This document shows positions 1-11,251 of a DNA stretch of 64,000 bases, piece after piece (the first letter of the stretch is position 1; every line of letters begins with the position of its first letter). The DNA is taken from assembly GCF_030269925.1 (NCBI RefSeq), contig NC_085127.1, forward strand, positions 10,175,501-10,239,500, given 5' to 3'. Both the position numbers and the translations under genes were made by a program. Below the pieces are notes generated by a model. The model saw nothing but the letters and a program-made list of their open reading frames with translations. It was not told the origin of the DNA and made no database searches. This DNA is from Bombyx mori (lineage: Eukaryota; Arthropoda; Insecta; Lepidoptera; Bombycidae).

Positions 1-53
1 GCAGGGTGGTGGTACCTACCCGCGCGGACTCACATGAGGTCCTACCACCAGTA
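1..53 (-). mobile_element. Bm1 SINE fragment, cut by window edge
   Basis: Antisense core of Bm1 (GGTGGTACCTACCCGCGCGG, then the complement of the TGGTAGGACC block). The rest lies left of the window. Confidence 0.8.
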
Positions 54-339
54 TTTTTCAGTTAAGGTATTATATTTCGATTGCATTGTTATTGTAAAAT
101 CCTACCAAGTAATAGGCATAATCAAATTACTATAAATACATTTTTTTTTTATCTCAGTCACTTAATACTGTTTCCCGTTTATATAACAATTACTTTTATT
201 TGTTATCCTCGCTGATCTAGTACGCAGTAGTGCACTAGTGATTCTGATTAGTACGAAGCACTGACTCGGTTTCCGGTCGGAATCATTGTTTTTGTTACAT
301 ATTATTATATAGTGGATCTGTTTCGTTTAAGATACGTTT

Positions 340-535
340 CGGGCACCCATCCCATACCCCAATGAGTTTCTCGCCAGTGGGTCGCGATTCCAATCCGGTG
401 GCAGATTCTGTGAAGCACTGCTTTTGCTAGGGCTAGTGTGTGAACTCTCTGACGATCGTGAGCTCATCTTCCTTTCCGCGAGAAGCTGAAATAGTCATTT
501 AGGCTACCAGAGAATAGGTAGAAGAAAAACGTATT
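340..535 (+). repeat. LINE 3'-end-like repeat (family L3)
   Basis: Shares GAGTTTCTCGCC, GTGGGTCGCGATTCC and ATCCGGTGGCAGATTCTG with 28735-28985 and 32760-32970. The same words, reverse-complemented, occur in the 3' UTR of the Jockey LINE at 40926-41153. No coding frame survives. Confidence 0.6.
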
Positions 536-1225
536 TTAGCATAGCATTTTTTATCAACTTATACAATTATAATTAGACAATAATAATTTAATATTAAAAC
601 AATAATAAAACAAGACCACGCTATATTAAACTTCAATAAAAGCAAAACCTTAACTGTCCCCTTCACACTCATAAGCTAGACCGCGCGAGAGAGAGATGGG
701 CAGACTTTTCATGATGCGCATGCAGTGTGACGTCACGCCACGCGCTTATTTACAAACACTACACAAGCGCAACGTGTGAATGTGTTGAATGCGAGCTACA
801 TGGTAGGCGGAGTGAGGGGTGTAAGGTTTTTTCGTTACGGAATTTCATGATTCGGTCGCCGCGCTCAAAGCCCGCGATAGAAGCTATGCAATAGCTTAAA
901 AAAACACTCATCTATTTTAACCTGGAGAACAATGAAAAAAAAAGGGTGTTTGTCGCGAAAAAAAAAAAAACCGTTCATTAAATGGAAATACACTAATAAA
1001 TTGTTGACAGAGTACGCTTCATGAATTATCCCGATTTACTGCTTCACCTGTTCGGTGGGAGCTCGCGCGATGAGTAAAAAGGTTCACTGAACAGAATTCT
1101 TGGCGTTTTATGCAAGTGATTCACGCTACGTTTGTGCCAAGTGCGTCGTTTCAATGTCGTCGAAGTTTAAAGAACGAGATGCACACCTACTATTTAACGT
1201 TTAATACGTCTGTTTGTATTAACAA
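536..1225. other. no recognisable gene
   Basis: AT-rich stretch with A-runs near 940 and 960 and a more GC-rich patch at 680-870. No long frame, exon or repeat end recognised. Confidence 0.4.
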
Positions 1226-1515
1226 CTAGCTGACCTGGCAGACTTCGTAGTGCCTCAATCGATAAATAAAAGACCTAAACTTCTGTATAAAATAAACTTA
1301 AAACAAACATAAGGAATCCGTCCAACGGGGACACATCAAAGGGAAAAAAAATTGTTATTTTTATTTAATTCCGAGCATTTTCATATTTATCTACCTTTTA
1401 AACCTTCTCTGGACTTCCACAAATAATTCAAGACCAAAATTAGCCAAATCGGTAAAGCCGTTCTCGAGTTTTAGTGAGACTAACGAACAGCAATTCATGT
1501 TTATATATATATAGA
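1226..1515 (-). mobile_element. non-autonomous Helitron-like element, family A
   Basis: On the minus strand it starts TCTATATATATATA after an A, runs through GAATTGCTGTTCGTTAGTCT and ends GGTCAGCTAG before a T. A TC start, a CTAG end and an A/T target are Helitron hallmarks. It is about 290 bp, with no coding capacity. Other copies are at 10649-10942, 26936-27227 and 54811-55100, with a piece at 26265. Confidence 0.7.
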
Positions 1516-1518
1516 TTA

Positions 1519-1836
1519 CTAGTGGCCCCGTAGTAGTCGAGATTCGACTATAGTTAATTGAAATTATAAGTTTAAACATTATTATGGTTCTATTGTCAAA
1601 CACTATTATAATTCGATAATATAATCACAGTATTCGTCAAAATTGCACTATAGATCAATAATATTAAAGACAAAAAATATTTATCTATTTTCAATTCGAC
1701 CACAGATTTTAAGCAATAACAAAAGTTTCCCAATTGAAAGTAAACAAAAGAGTATATTTTTATGTATGTGTTATGTCAAATACATGGTAGTGTGTGTAAT
1801 GTTTTCTTTATTATTTTAGAGTATATTTTATGCATT
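1519..1836 (-). mobile_element. Helitron-like element, family B (3' part)
   Basis: The minus-strand 3' end is a hairpin (GTCGAATCTCGAC), then a GC-rich spacer, then CTAG. The body matches 24632-24958. It lies only 3 bp from the family A copy, in the same orientation. Confidence 0.6.
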
Positions 1837-1856
1837 ATTTTAAAAAAAAATATGTG

Positions 1857-1911
1857 CTTCAGTAACCACTTAACACCAGGTGGGCTGTGAGCTCGTCCAC
1901 CCATCTAAGGA
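1857..1911 (+). mobile_element. Bm1 SINE 3'-tail fragment
   Basis: Only the last 55 bp of Bm1 are present (CAGTAACCACTTAACACCAG to ACCCATCTAAG). Confidence 0.75.
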
Positions 1912-2386
1912 ATACAAAAAAACGGAAATGTTCGTAAATTGATCTTGATTTATGGTATAAAACTCATAAAACAAAGCTATCTTACTAAATAAATCGTGTA
2001 ACATTATTTTGTTGTTTGGTTTCGAAGCCTCAGTAAATATTTACCCCAAATTTAACATCGGTTAAACCTTTTAGGCGTAAAAGCGGAGCAAACAAAGTTG
2101 ACATATGAACTAAGTACCGGCCAACTCATTTTCACATTTCATCACAAGCGTTAGGGTTCGAATTATTTAGCGTAATGTTTTAAACGTAGGTTGATATTAG
2201 TAGCGTTTAGTTACTAGTAGTAACTATTTGCCGAAATTCTGCCCTTGTTTGTCCATAAACAAATATGGCTGCATTTACCACACAAATACTTCTACACCTG
2301 TTGAAAAGAGTAAGAGCAGTTAAGTTTTTGCAGCTATAATAGTGTCTTTTAAATTTATTTTCCATTCATTTGGTGCAATTACTTAA

Positions 2387-2629
2387 CCGTATTCTAAATA
2401 ATTGACTTGTACCTACCAGGAAACAGATAATATTGAATGAAGGTTTCTCGCACTGAGCTCAATTGCATTGGATTTCGGGTAACTGTTTGGAACTGCGGTT
2501 TTGATATACACATAATAACAGAGATATACTTTTTGCAAATGTTACTTTCGCACTATCTATTTAAAGTGCAGCGTAGATAGCACTGTAAGGCGGACCATTT
2601 GGACCCCATTAGATGCAAACCGCGCAGAC
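2387..2629 (-). repeat. unclassified dispersed repeat D, copy 1
   Basis: About 240 bp. Its reverse complement recurs at 29021-29262. Shared blocks include TTGACTTGTACCTACCAGGA and GACCATTTGGACCCCATTAG. No termini or coding sense recognised. Confidence 0.6.
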
Positions 2630-3186
2630 CTAAGTTCAATTGAATGAACGTTTCAATTGAAATTGATAAGAGTGAAATTTTACGATGCACGCGCACCGTG
2701 ACACAAAATTAACAGAAATGAAGTTGCCTAATAAATCGCTCATTAACTTGGCGAGTCTGAATATAGCCGCAGGTGAACTTTCGCGCATGTACACTCGTAA
2801 AAAAAAGTTTTATTAGCATTAATTTTTTAGTAATATAAATGACAAAATTATTATTGAATACAATTCATTCTAAATATTATTAAATTATTAACGTTAAATA
2901 TTTATTATTAATTTTTTAATATAAAATAAAAAAAGAAATAAATTGAATAAAAATAAAGTATAACTTCTTACGCGCGTATATAAGTACACGCACCCTTTTT
3001 TTACCTATCTATGTTCCAGTATCCTCAAGGGGCTACTTTGGATTTACTCTGACTGATGTTCAAGCTCACTAAGCTCAAAAGGTGTGCTTTGCTTCAGCAA
3101 TTCATCTACCATCGGGTCGAAATCGAGACCCACTTAGCAAGCCCGGTAATCCGGCGAGAAACTTACTGGGTTCTATGTCTATGGTT
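2630..3186. other. no recognisable gene
   Basis: Low-complexity A/T sequence at 2800-2960 follows a mixed region. The frames here are short. It ends at the target duplication of the next element. Confidence 0.4.
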
Positions 3187-3388
3187 TTTTTTTTCGGTCG
3201 TGGCGCCGACGACCGCCGGACCGGCGTCCCGAGGGGGAGGGTGATGGGAGAGATGTGCTCCGCACTAAACGCTTCACTTTCCCCCTTCTGAATCTTCATG
3301 AGTACTGTCTCATGCGAGGTTTGGACGTTGGTTGTTGAGCGACAGGAGGTTTTAGTCAGTTCGACTCTGACATGCCCCGCCGCCTCCT
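3187..3388. mobile_element. short retroelement copy of module X, with T-run and TSD
   Basis: A T-run at 3187 opens about 200 bp that are the reverse complement of 6300-6482 (shared CATCACCCTCCCCCTCGGGA and AGCGTTTAGTGCGGAGCACA). It is flanked by CTATGTCTATGG on both sides (about 3175-3186 and 3389-3400), a 12-bp target-site duplication. The T-run implies minus-strand transcription, opposite to the way the module lies in the R1 LINE at 6255. Confidence 0.65.
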
Positions 3389-3400
3389 ATGTCTATGGGT

Positions 3401-3960
3401 TAGCAGAGCACATCGGAGTTGAACTACTTTGAATGGCCTATAACTTAACGACCCCTCGGATGTGGCAGAACTCACCCGAGATCGACCGCTATTTATAAAC
3501 CTTATCGTTGCCTGTTTTTATGAACAACGATTACCATTTTCTTGAAAATCCATTTACCGTAATTATTCAATAATAAGGTATTCATTGTACATTAAAACAA
3601 GCAGCGAACGAAATGTAATATCAGACAAAGCCTTTGTTGTTTGAACGATTTCTATTATTACGAATTAGATTACAATTTATTTTCTGTAATCTGTTTCCAT
3701 TGGATTGTAGATATTAAGTCTGTCAACTTCTCCCAAATCGTTTAATAATCAGACGCTAGGCTATAATTTAAACAAAGAGCTTTAAAGACTGTCAATAGTT
3801 GATATAATTTATTATTGAACAACTATGCGAAACAGTTTTAATGAAATGATAGCTACGTTAGTTTAATTAGTTAGTCTGCTTATTCACCACAACAGATTCA
3901 CTATCACAGTAAAGAGTTCATTTTGCATGCACGCACACATATGTATGTATATTCATAGGT
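3401..3960. other. no recognisable gene
   Basis: AT-rich DNA with no supported exon or repeat terminus. Confidence 0.4.
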
Positions 3961-4293
3961 TACGTACAAATGTTCACGATTGACTTCCACGGTGAAGGAA
4001 TAACATCGTGTAATAAAATTGAAACCCGCAAAATTATAATTTGCGTAATTACTGGTGGTAGGACCTCTTGTGAGTCCGCGCGGGTAGGTACCACCGCCCT
4101 GCCTATTCCTACCGTGAAGCAGTAATGCGTTGCGGTTTGAAGGGTGGGGCAGCCGTTGTAACTATACTGAGACCTTAGAACTTATATCTCAAGGTGGGTG
4201 GCGCATTTACGTTGTAGATGTCCATGGGCTCCAGTAACCACTTAACACCAGGTGGGCTGTGAGCTCGTCCACCCATTTAAGCAATAAAAAAAA
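3961..4293 (+). mobile_element. Bm1 SINE, lacks the tRNA-like head
   Basis: Starts inside the tRNA-unrelated body (GTTCACGATTGACTTCCACG) and runs to the A-rich tail, as expected of a 5'-truncated retrocopy. Confidence 0.9.
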
Positions 4294-5360
4294 GCCTATC
4301 AATACATATCATTTAAATTCAATCATACTTTTCAGTGACAGTCTTGAGTTCTCCTACAATAAATAATCATAAATATAAACGAAGTTAGACGCACACTCTC
4401 ATCAAGCTCAGGTCATCATCAGGTTCCTTGTATTATGGGAATCATGGGAATCATAAGAAATTCAGAGAAAGAGCAAATTAAATCTGTTGGAAATCGAATC
4501 CACGATCCTTGGCTATACCAGTAGTAACTATTTCACCACCGAATCAGTTCATCGGATTTTTTGTTCTGTTATTTTTTTACTTAAATTTCGACGTCAACTC
4601 GCTAAAGTTCGAAGTTCCAATCTACGTAATTATTGATATCGTTCAATAATTAATAAGCACAATGAATCAACGAAAACAAAAGAATGACCGTTAGCAGCAT
4701 TTTTATTTCATACGAAACAGAGGGAGTGCGGACAATGACATCAATGCCCAAAAGAGCGATACGAATTCTGTACCATTGCGGGAAAAGACAAAGAATGTCC
4801 AATCTCAATTAAATTATATCTTATTAGAGTATTTCAATTAATTGTACGTTAGCTACAAATATCATAAAATAATCATTTTCCACACTAAGCCATTGTATAC
4901 ATATCCGCCACTCAACTGTAGGTATTGTACTAAATAGCCATCCTACCTTTAAAATGCTCGACTGTAAAACGCTGGGGAAAACCTGTTGATACAAAAAGTC
5001 CCTCCCACGGGTAAATTTTGAATTACGAAACTTTTGCAATAACTACAACTAAAGCAAATTTTGAATTATTTGAATTTGATTTCATCGCTCTATATGTCAT
5101 GAGTAGGGCCTGACAGTAAATTGTTTGTCTTCTCACTTCGGACTCGGACCGAATAAGATAATGTGAACTAGCCTAGTGGTATCATGATTTAAATATTATT
5201 ATGTATTTATAACTATATAATGTACCTCCCCTTTTTCAAAATATACCATGTTTGCGGAGCTGCTACAAAAATATCTTAACACACGTGTAGCCAATAAGTG
5301 GGAGCAATTCATTATTATTTTGATAGTTTACGAAAAACTTCCACGATGAAGCAGCACATA
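4294..5360. other. no recognisable gene
   Basis: AT-rich. The 71-codon frame at 4824-5039 has no splice context or familiar motif. Confidence 0.4.
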
Positions 5361-5948
5361 CATCGAGTAAGAAAATAAAATCGGATAATTTTTTCCGCGA
5401 AACAATTAAGTAAGTTCACCCACAAAGCTTTACATGTCTCTTTTTGTCACAAAAGGTAACATTTCTTCTCAATATTTTATAAATATCTTTTATCGCGTTT
5501 TGAAGAACTCGTTAAAATCAAACTCGTTAAAATGAATTATTTTTTGGTTTTCGTGGGACGTAAATACTTTCATTGTTTGATATCACGTTTTTATATACAT
5601 ATATTTTTATCACATTCGACCTTTTGTATTTTTAGCATATTTTTTTGCAAAACAACATCGAGTAACAAAATAAAATCGGCTAATTTTTTCCGCGAAACAA
5701 TTAAGTAAGTTCAGCCACAAAGCTTTACATGTCTCTTTTTGTCACAAAAGGTAACATTTCTTCACAATATTTTATAAATATCTTTTATCGCATTTTGAAG
5801 AACTCGTTAAAATCAAACTTGTTAAAATGAATTATTTTTTGGTTTTCGTGGGACGTAAATACTTTCATTGTTTGATATCACGTTTTTTCTTAATTTTTTT
5901 TATCACATTCGACCTTTTGTATTTTTAGCATATTTTTTTGCAAAACAA
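5361..5948. repeat. 295-bp tandem duplication
   Basis: Unit 1 spans 5361-5655 and unit 2 spans 5656-5948. Both begin CATCGAGTAA and end GCAAAACAA. By eye the units differ at only a few bases, plus a short AT indel near 5594/5887. No coding sense. Confidence 0.9.
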
Positions 5949-6237
5949 TATTTACCTATCGTAATCAATTCGACTAAATTTCCCGCCAAAACGTAACATG
6001 AATGCATCGCAGTACCGTGACATTCATAGAGTCCAGCGCCGTGACGTCACTCGACATTCCGAGCATCGTCACGCTGTCACGGCCAAGATTTAAAATTGGA
6101 ACCAGTTCATGCCGGATGTGCATTAGGGACGATATACTATCGATAAAATACTGAGATTATGTTTTAACATTAAAACGATTCCCCGAGTTTTGTTGATCGC
6201 TATTTATACTAGTAGATAGTTAAATTGAAATATACTG
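5949..6237. other. no recognisable gene
   Basis: Short non-repetitive stretch left of the R1 LINE tail. It contains a GTGACGTCACTCGA palindromic patch near 6042. Confidence 0.35.
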
Positions 6238-7318
6238 TTTTTTTTTTTTTTTTTGTCAAGGAGGAAATCGCCGGACTCCCACCCTCCACTGGGGATGGAG
6301 GGTGGGGCATGTCGGAGTCGAACCGACTAAAACCTCCTGTCGCTCAACAACCAACGTCCAACCCTCGCATGAGACAGAACTCATGAAAAGGCAAGGGGAG
6401 GAGAGTGAAGCGTTTAGTGCGGAGCACATCTCTCCCATCACCCTCCCCCTCGGGACGCCGGGCCAGCGATCGTCGGCGCCACGACCACCAGCCCTCTCGG
6501 TCGGCAGGCTATCCGAAGCCTGCCTAGATGGCGCCGGTTTGAATAGGTTATCCTACGAAATACCCCGCTGGGTCAGAACCAGCGTGGGTCGAGGATAGCC
6601 GGCCTTCCATCACCCGGATGCTCTTGCGTAAAACGCGTGCAGAGCAGCTTGCACGTCGTCTTCTTAGGCCCCCTTCGCCGGGCCCCAGACCGACATATGA
6701 GGGGGACCCGAAACACTTAGAGGGCCAGGGCTAGGGCGAGATCCGCCTCCCTGGCCCCCGCTCGACGGCGGCGGGCTTGTGCGTCTCTCACGCGCCCCGC
6801 CGCTTCCTTCTGCGAGATGGTGCACTCGCAGAAGTCGAGCATCGCCTTCCACGACTCGTCGTTGCCGAGCATCGATGCCACACCCCTCCCATGCGGGGCA
6901 GGCAACGAGCGTGTGCTCCGCCGTGTCCAAGTCGCAACCACAATGGTAACACTCCGCCGTCGGCTCGGCTCCGATCCGGTGCAGGAACTCACCGAAGCAA
7001 CCATGCCCAGTGAGCACCTGCGTGAGCCGGAAAGTGAGGCGTCCTCTGTCACGATTCACCCAATCCACAAGAATCGGGCGAATCGCCTCGACGGTCCTAC
7101 GACCAGCCGAAGGATCGGCCAGCCGCCTGGACCATGACTCCAGCACGGACCGCCGAGATTGGGCCCTCCGCGCTCTGACCACACTGGGGCTGGGACGCGC
7201 CACGCCCCGGGCACGAAGGTTAGCCCGCCACTGATAGTCAGCGGCGAGCGCCTCCGCCTCCAGGACCCAAGGCGGCGTCCCAGCCAGTACACACGCCGCC
7301 TCAAAAGAGATCCGTTAG
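6238..7318 (-). mobile_element. 5'-truncated R1-clade non-LTR retrotransposon
   Basis: The minus strand carries the C-terminal part of an ORF2 (about 7310 to 6664), a GC-rich 3' UTR (6663-6255) and a terminal A-run (T-run 6238-6254 on plus). The GC content contrasts with the AT-rich surroundings. The 5' end is lost near 7318. A clean target-site duplication was not found. The 3' UTR contains module X, also seen at 3187-3388. Confidence 0.8.
6664..7310 (-). pseudogene. R1-type ORF2 C-terminal fragment
   Basis: The frame is open from the truncated end and closes at 6664. It contains the region that follows the reverse transcriptase in R1/TRAS/SART-type LINEs: an alanine-rich stretch, then RLTQVLTGHGCFGEFLHRIG, then a Cys/His motif CYHCGCDLDTAEHTLVAC (C-x2-C-x8-H-x4-C) of the CCHC type typical of the clade, then a proline/serine-rich tail. 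Endonuclease and RT domains are absent, so no function is expected. A second, internally deleted piece of the same family is at 58516-58839 on the plus strand. Confidence 0.8.
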
Positions 7319-7446
7319 ATTACAAGACATGAATAGCCGATAGTCACATGTTTAATGTAAAATAATTGAAACAAGTTTATTCATTATGTAACCATTCATA
7401 TCCCAAAATGAACTTAACAAAACATAGATTCTTATGACACTAAAGT

Positions 7447-8490
7447 TTATTCAAAATGACCTCCGTGATTTTGAATACAGGCCTTCAATCTGCGCGGCCA
7501 GTCGTCTATCGCAGCACGAACGAGGTCCATGTCAATATCGGCGGCTGCCTTAATCAAGGATGTCTTGAGTGACTCCAAATTGGGATGAGGCTTTGAGCAC
7601 GCCTTTTCCTCCAAGTGTTGCCATATCTTGTAATCTAACGGATTCAAATCTGGACTGGAGGAGGGCCAGTCTTCGTGCTGGATGAAGTCGATTTCACGCG
7701 CCGCCAGCCAGTCTTGTGTGCTCTTCGCTCTATGAGCTGGCGCCGAATCTTGTTGGAATACCCAGTGCCTGTTATTGAACATGGTATGAGAAACAGGTTC
7801 CACAAGGTTCGTCAGGACTGTATTTTGATACACAACTGCATTCGTTTTTACAGCTTTCTCACAAAAATGTACCTCTGTTAAGCCCCAATAAGAAACTCCC
7901 AACCATACCATGAGCGAGGATGGAAAATGACCTCGTTGGACACGCGGAATACGGTTGCTCGCTTCTTCACTACTGTGTGCGTACACCTTATCATTTTGTT
8001 TGTTGTAGCTCTCTTCTATGGTAAAAAAATTTTCATCCGAAAAAAGAATTTCCCGATATTTTTTTCCCCCGTACCGCTTCAACAAAGCGCGGCATCTCTT
8101 CAGTCTCAGGTCCATTAGACGAGCATTCAAACGATGTCCTGTTTTTCTTCGATATGCCCGAAGCCCTAAGTCTTCATTTAACACCCTTTTCACCGTGGTT
8201 CTGCTTAACCCCATCTGAAGGGCCAACAGTTTCTGCTTAGGTTTGGGATTTCTATGAATTCGCGCCTTCACAGCTTTTATCACTGCTGGAGTCCTAACAG
8301 ACCGAGGGCGACCACTTCTTGACCTGTCATCTACACTAGAGTCTTCATTGTATCGTTTGATGGTACGATAAACGAATCTTTTGGTTATATGCAAAATTTT
8401 CAGTATGTTAAAAATTTGAATTGGCGCGTAACCGTAACGATGCAACGCAATAACTGCAACACGGTCTTCTTTAAGCGTTCCACTCCATAT
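7447..8490 (-). CDS. mariner/maT-type transposase (DD37D), start codon damaged
   Basis: An open frame of about 347 codons ends with TAA at 7447. It encodes an N-terminal helix-turn-helix region (residues 1-110, including SVDDRSRSGRPRS) and a DDE/D catalytic core. The acidic residues lie in ILFSDENFF, VFQQDSAPAH and SPDLNPLDY. There are 37 residues between the second and third aspartates, giving the DD37D signature of the maT/mori mariners known from Bombyx. Family transposases are about 340-350 residues, so this is nearly full length. No in-frame ATG precedes the HTH. An ATG at 8488 is one base out of frame, suggesting a single-base indel at the start. Excision and integration at TA sites is the family role. 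Terminal repeats were not resolved. Confidence 0.88.
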   Translation of the reverse strand: MWSGTLKEDRVAVIALHRYGYAPIQIFNILKILHITKRFVYRTIKRYNEDSSVDDRSRSGRPRSVRTPAVIKAVKARIHRNPKPKQKLLALQMGLSRTTVKRVLNEDLGLRAYRRKTGHRLNARLMDLRLKRCRALLKRYGGKKYREILFSDENFFTIEESYNKQNDKVYAHSSEEASNRIPRVQRGHFPSSLMVWLGVSYWGLTEVHFCEKAVKTNAVVYQNTVLTNLVEPVSHTMFNNRHWVFQQDSAPAHRAKSTQDWLAAREIDFIQHEDWPSSSPDLNPLDYKIWQHLEEKACSKPHPNLESLKTSLIKAAADIDMDLVRAAIDDWPRRLKACIQNHGGHFE

Positions 8491-8599
8491 TTAAAAATGA
8501 GTAAAAGTCTAAAAGTATACATTTTTATTTTCATGAACAATTCGAAATTCGAATTCATTAAACTTTTTTGTGGCCAGCATTCTAAAAGAAAAGTTTTTA

Positions 8600-10085
8600 C
8601 TGTGTGACAATACTTATGACCTGACTAGGTATAATAATAATATAATATAAATTATACTTATAACAAATATTGAAGATAGAAACGTAAAAGATAACCAGAA
8701 ATAGATAATCCAAATAATTAGCGCAAATTATTAATGATATTGGGAAAATAATTGGCAGGATATTGAACAGAAATTTGAGAAGAAAAAACAAAACACAGTG
8801 CGCGTCAGAATTCAGATCTGACTGTGAGTGTTTTTCAAATTTTCAAAATATTCTTAATGACGTGTGACCTAAGCGGCCAGGCGTGATACGTTTTGCAAGT
8901 TAGTTTGGTACCTTAGTTTCTTTCGTTACATAAAAATTACAAACCATAAATACATTATTATTAAATTATAAAATCTATAGTGAAGATGCATGTTTCTCAT
9001 TATGATTTAAACGCTGTGTGTTATTTATGAATTTGTTAATCGGAATACTGGAAAATTCGGAGTTACGTGAAAATAACTATGGCGCCAGTCTACTTACTAG
9101 TTGTTTATTTGAGATGACCGCGATTCCGAGCCCGACTGCCCGTAAGGTGATATCGTCTGATTTTTATCAGATCCATCAGATCAGACCCGTCGTCAGAGCG
9201 GAGTTCAAACACCCCTTTATCATGAACGATAATTAAAATTACAAATCGTTTTCTAACGTATTTGTTTATATTACGCCATAATTATTATTGATAGATTGCA
9301 TAGATAGGTGATGGAGCTCTTGGCTCATCTGGTATTGAGTGGATTACGGAGGCTGTAGACATGATCACTTGAATGCATCACAACCATATGAGGTCGAATT
9401 TTCAACTGTATTACTTTTCTTGTGACATTTGTAGAATATGTACCAATGAGTTTTTTCATGCGAAAATTAACTTTAAGTATAGGAATATAAAGAAGCTAAA
9501 GTTGAAAACGAAATTGAATTCCAACATATTGAAAAGCTCTAGAAATCGCTAACCGTATTAATCGAATACTCGTACTGGGACAGGGTACGACACAATATCC
9601 CTTAAAACTTCTTGGGGTTTTTCGGAAAAGGCCCAAAATATCCAAACGAATTTAAATGTTTTCGAAGCAATTTTTTTTAATGTACCTGTATACAATTTTT
9701 GTACAGTTATATTAGTTTTCTGTACCTAACATTTGACTCAAATAGAAACTTTTCAAAAATCATAATTAGAGAATGCGATATACATACTCGTATTTATTGT
9801 TATCATTTTGAGGTTATTAGTTCTATAAAATCGATATTAATTTAAATGTAATCCTCGATATTTTACGCCAAGTAATGAGCTGAAACCGGGTAATATTAGT
9901 TATTTAATTTTTTAATTAAAACAGTACGTCAAGTTCCCCATAAAATACCAATGGAGTAAAATTTATTTTAGTTGCAATTGTGAAAATCGCTTAAATTTCG
10001 TGTAACATTCCAAGTTTCCATCGAGTTTAAATCACTTTAATAATGGAACACATTTTACTTTACTGGCTTGTTAGAATTTCTTATT
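8600..10085. other. no recognisable gene
   Basis: AT-rich. The 72-codon frame at 9018-9236 sits in a GC-richer patch but has no recognisable motif or splice context. Confidence 0.4.
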
Positions 10086-10099
10086 CAATTTATTACAGA

Positions 10100-10391
10100 A
10101 GAGTTTATCTTTGCAGATATACACGGTGATATCGGACAAACTGGTTGGGATACTTCTGAGAACGCGGAAACATCAGCTAACGTTCTTCGAAGGAGAAGTA
10201 TTGTTTCAGGTAACATGGGAACTGGATTAATCTTCATTAGTGTCTTGCAAGCCTTACCTTTGCAACCGGAACACGTATTAGAACAGGCAAATCGGTTAAT
10301 GAATGGAAATCCAATTCAGCACAATACAGATAAGATGATGTTTGTTTGTTTGTTGATCAAGCGACGCGAACCTACCGGTGTCCATACGCGA
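10100..10391 (+). CDS. candidate internal exon, unrecognised gene
   Basis: The sequence is preceded by a good splice acceptor (TTATTCAATTTATTACAG, AG at 10098-10099) and stays open to 10460. The frame encodes a polar protein beginning EFIFADIHGDIGQTGWDTSE, with a basic patch NVLRRRSIVSG. Two donors are possible: CAG|GTAACA at about 10209 (phase 1), or CGA|GTAAAA at about 10391. The second is in phase 0 and would join in frame to the exon at 11486. I do not recognise the family. The next exon's clean acceptor and stop support a real plus-strand gene. A chance frame cannot be excluded. Confidence 0.4.
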
Positions 10392-10648
10392 GTAAAAACT
10401 TTTCTTAGGATGATAAGAATACACGAAGAAACAGAGTACAAAATCAATAAATCGAATTAGTTAATTGGTCCTAACCGTAATGTAGTGAACGTATTTGTTG
10501 AGGTCCACCTTTAATAAGTTTATATGCTATTGTCAGAAGTCAGGTGAAATTTTCTGATCTCTACCGCTTCTATAGCAGGCATTCATTTTAAGGCATCTTG
10601 AAAAACGTTAACGATTAATAATCATTTGTTATCTCTTTTAAATATCTA

Positions 10649-10942
10649 TCTATATATATAAAGATGAATTGCTGTTCGTTAGTCTCGCTAAAACTCGAAA
10701 ACGGCTGGAGCGATTTGGCTAATTTTGGTCTTCGATTATTTGTGAAAGTCCAGAGAAGGTTTAAAAGGCAGATAAATATGAAAATACTCGGAATTCAATA
10801 AAAATGACAATTTTATTTTCCCTTTGATGTGTCCCCCGTCGGACGGATCCGTTTTGTTTGTTTTAAGTTTGTTTTAGCTTTACAAAAGTTTAGCTCTTTT
10901 ATTTATCGATTGAAGCGCTACGAAGTCTGCCGGGTCAGCTAG
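10649..10942 (+). mobile_element. Helitron-like element, family A
   Basis: A|TCTATATATATAAAG start and GGTCAGCTAG|T end, full length, opposite orientation to the copy at 1226. Confidence 0.75.
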
Positions 10943-11000
10943 TTAGGATAAAATTAAAGTATATTGTTTTTTTACTAGTACTTGATATGTGTACAAATTT

Positions 11001-11251
11001 TTACTGGTGGTAGGACCTCTTGTGAGTCCGCACGGGTAGGTACCACCGCCCCGCCTATTTCTGCCGTGAAGCAGTAATGCGTTTCGGCTTGAAGGGTGGG
11101 GCAGCCGTTGTGACTATACTGAGACCTTAGAACTTATATCTCAAGGTGTGTGGCGCATTTACGTTGTAGATATCTATGGGCTCCAGTAACCACTTAACAT
11201 CAGGTGGGCTGTGAACTCATCCACACACCTAAGCAATAAAAATAAAAAAAA
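11001..11251 (+). mobile_element. Bm1 SINE, 3' half
   Basis: Begins at ACTGGTGGTAGGACC, the junction where many copies in this window are truncated. A-rich tail at 11230. Confidence 0.9.

Noticed and set aside
6302..6598. 98-codon plus-strand frame over the R1 LINE 3' UTR
   Set aside because: It runs antisense to the LINE, in GC-rich repeat sequence also present at 3187. A frame shared by repeat copies, not a gene.
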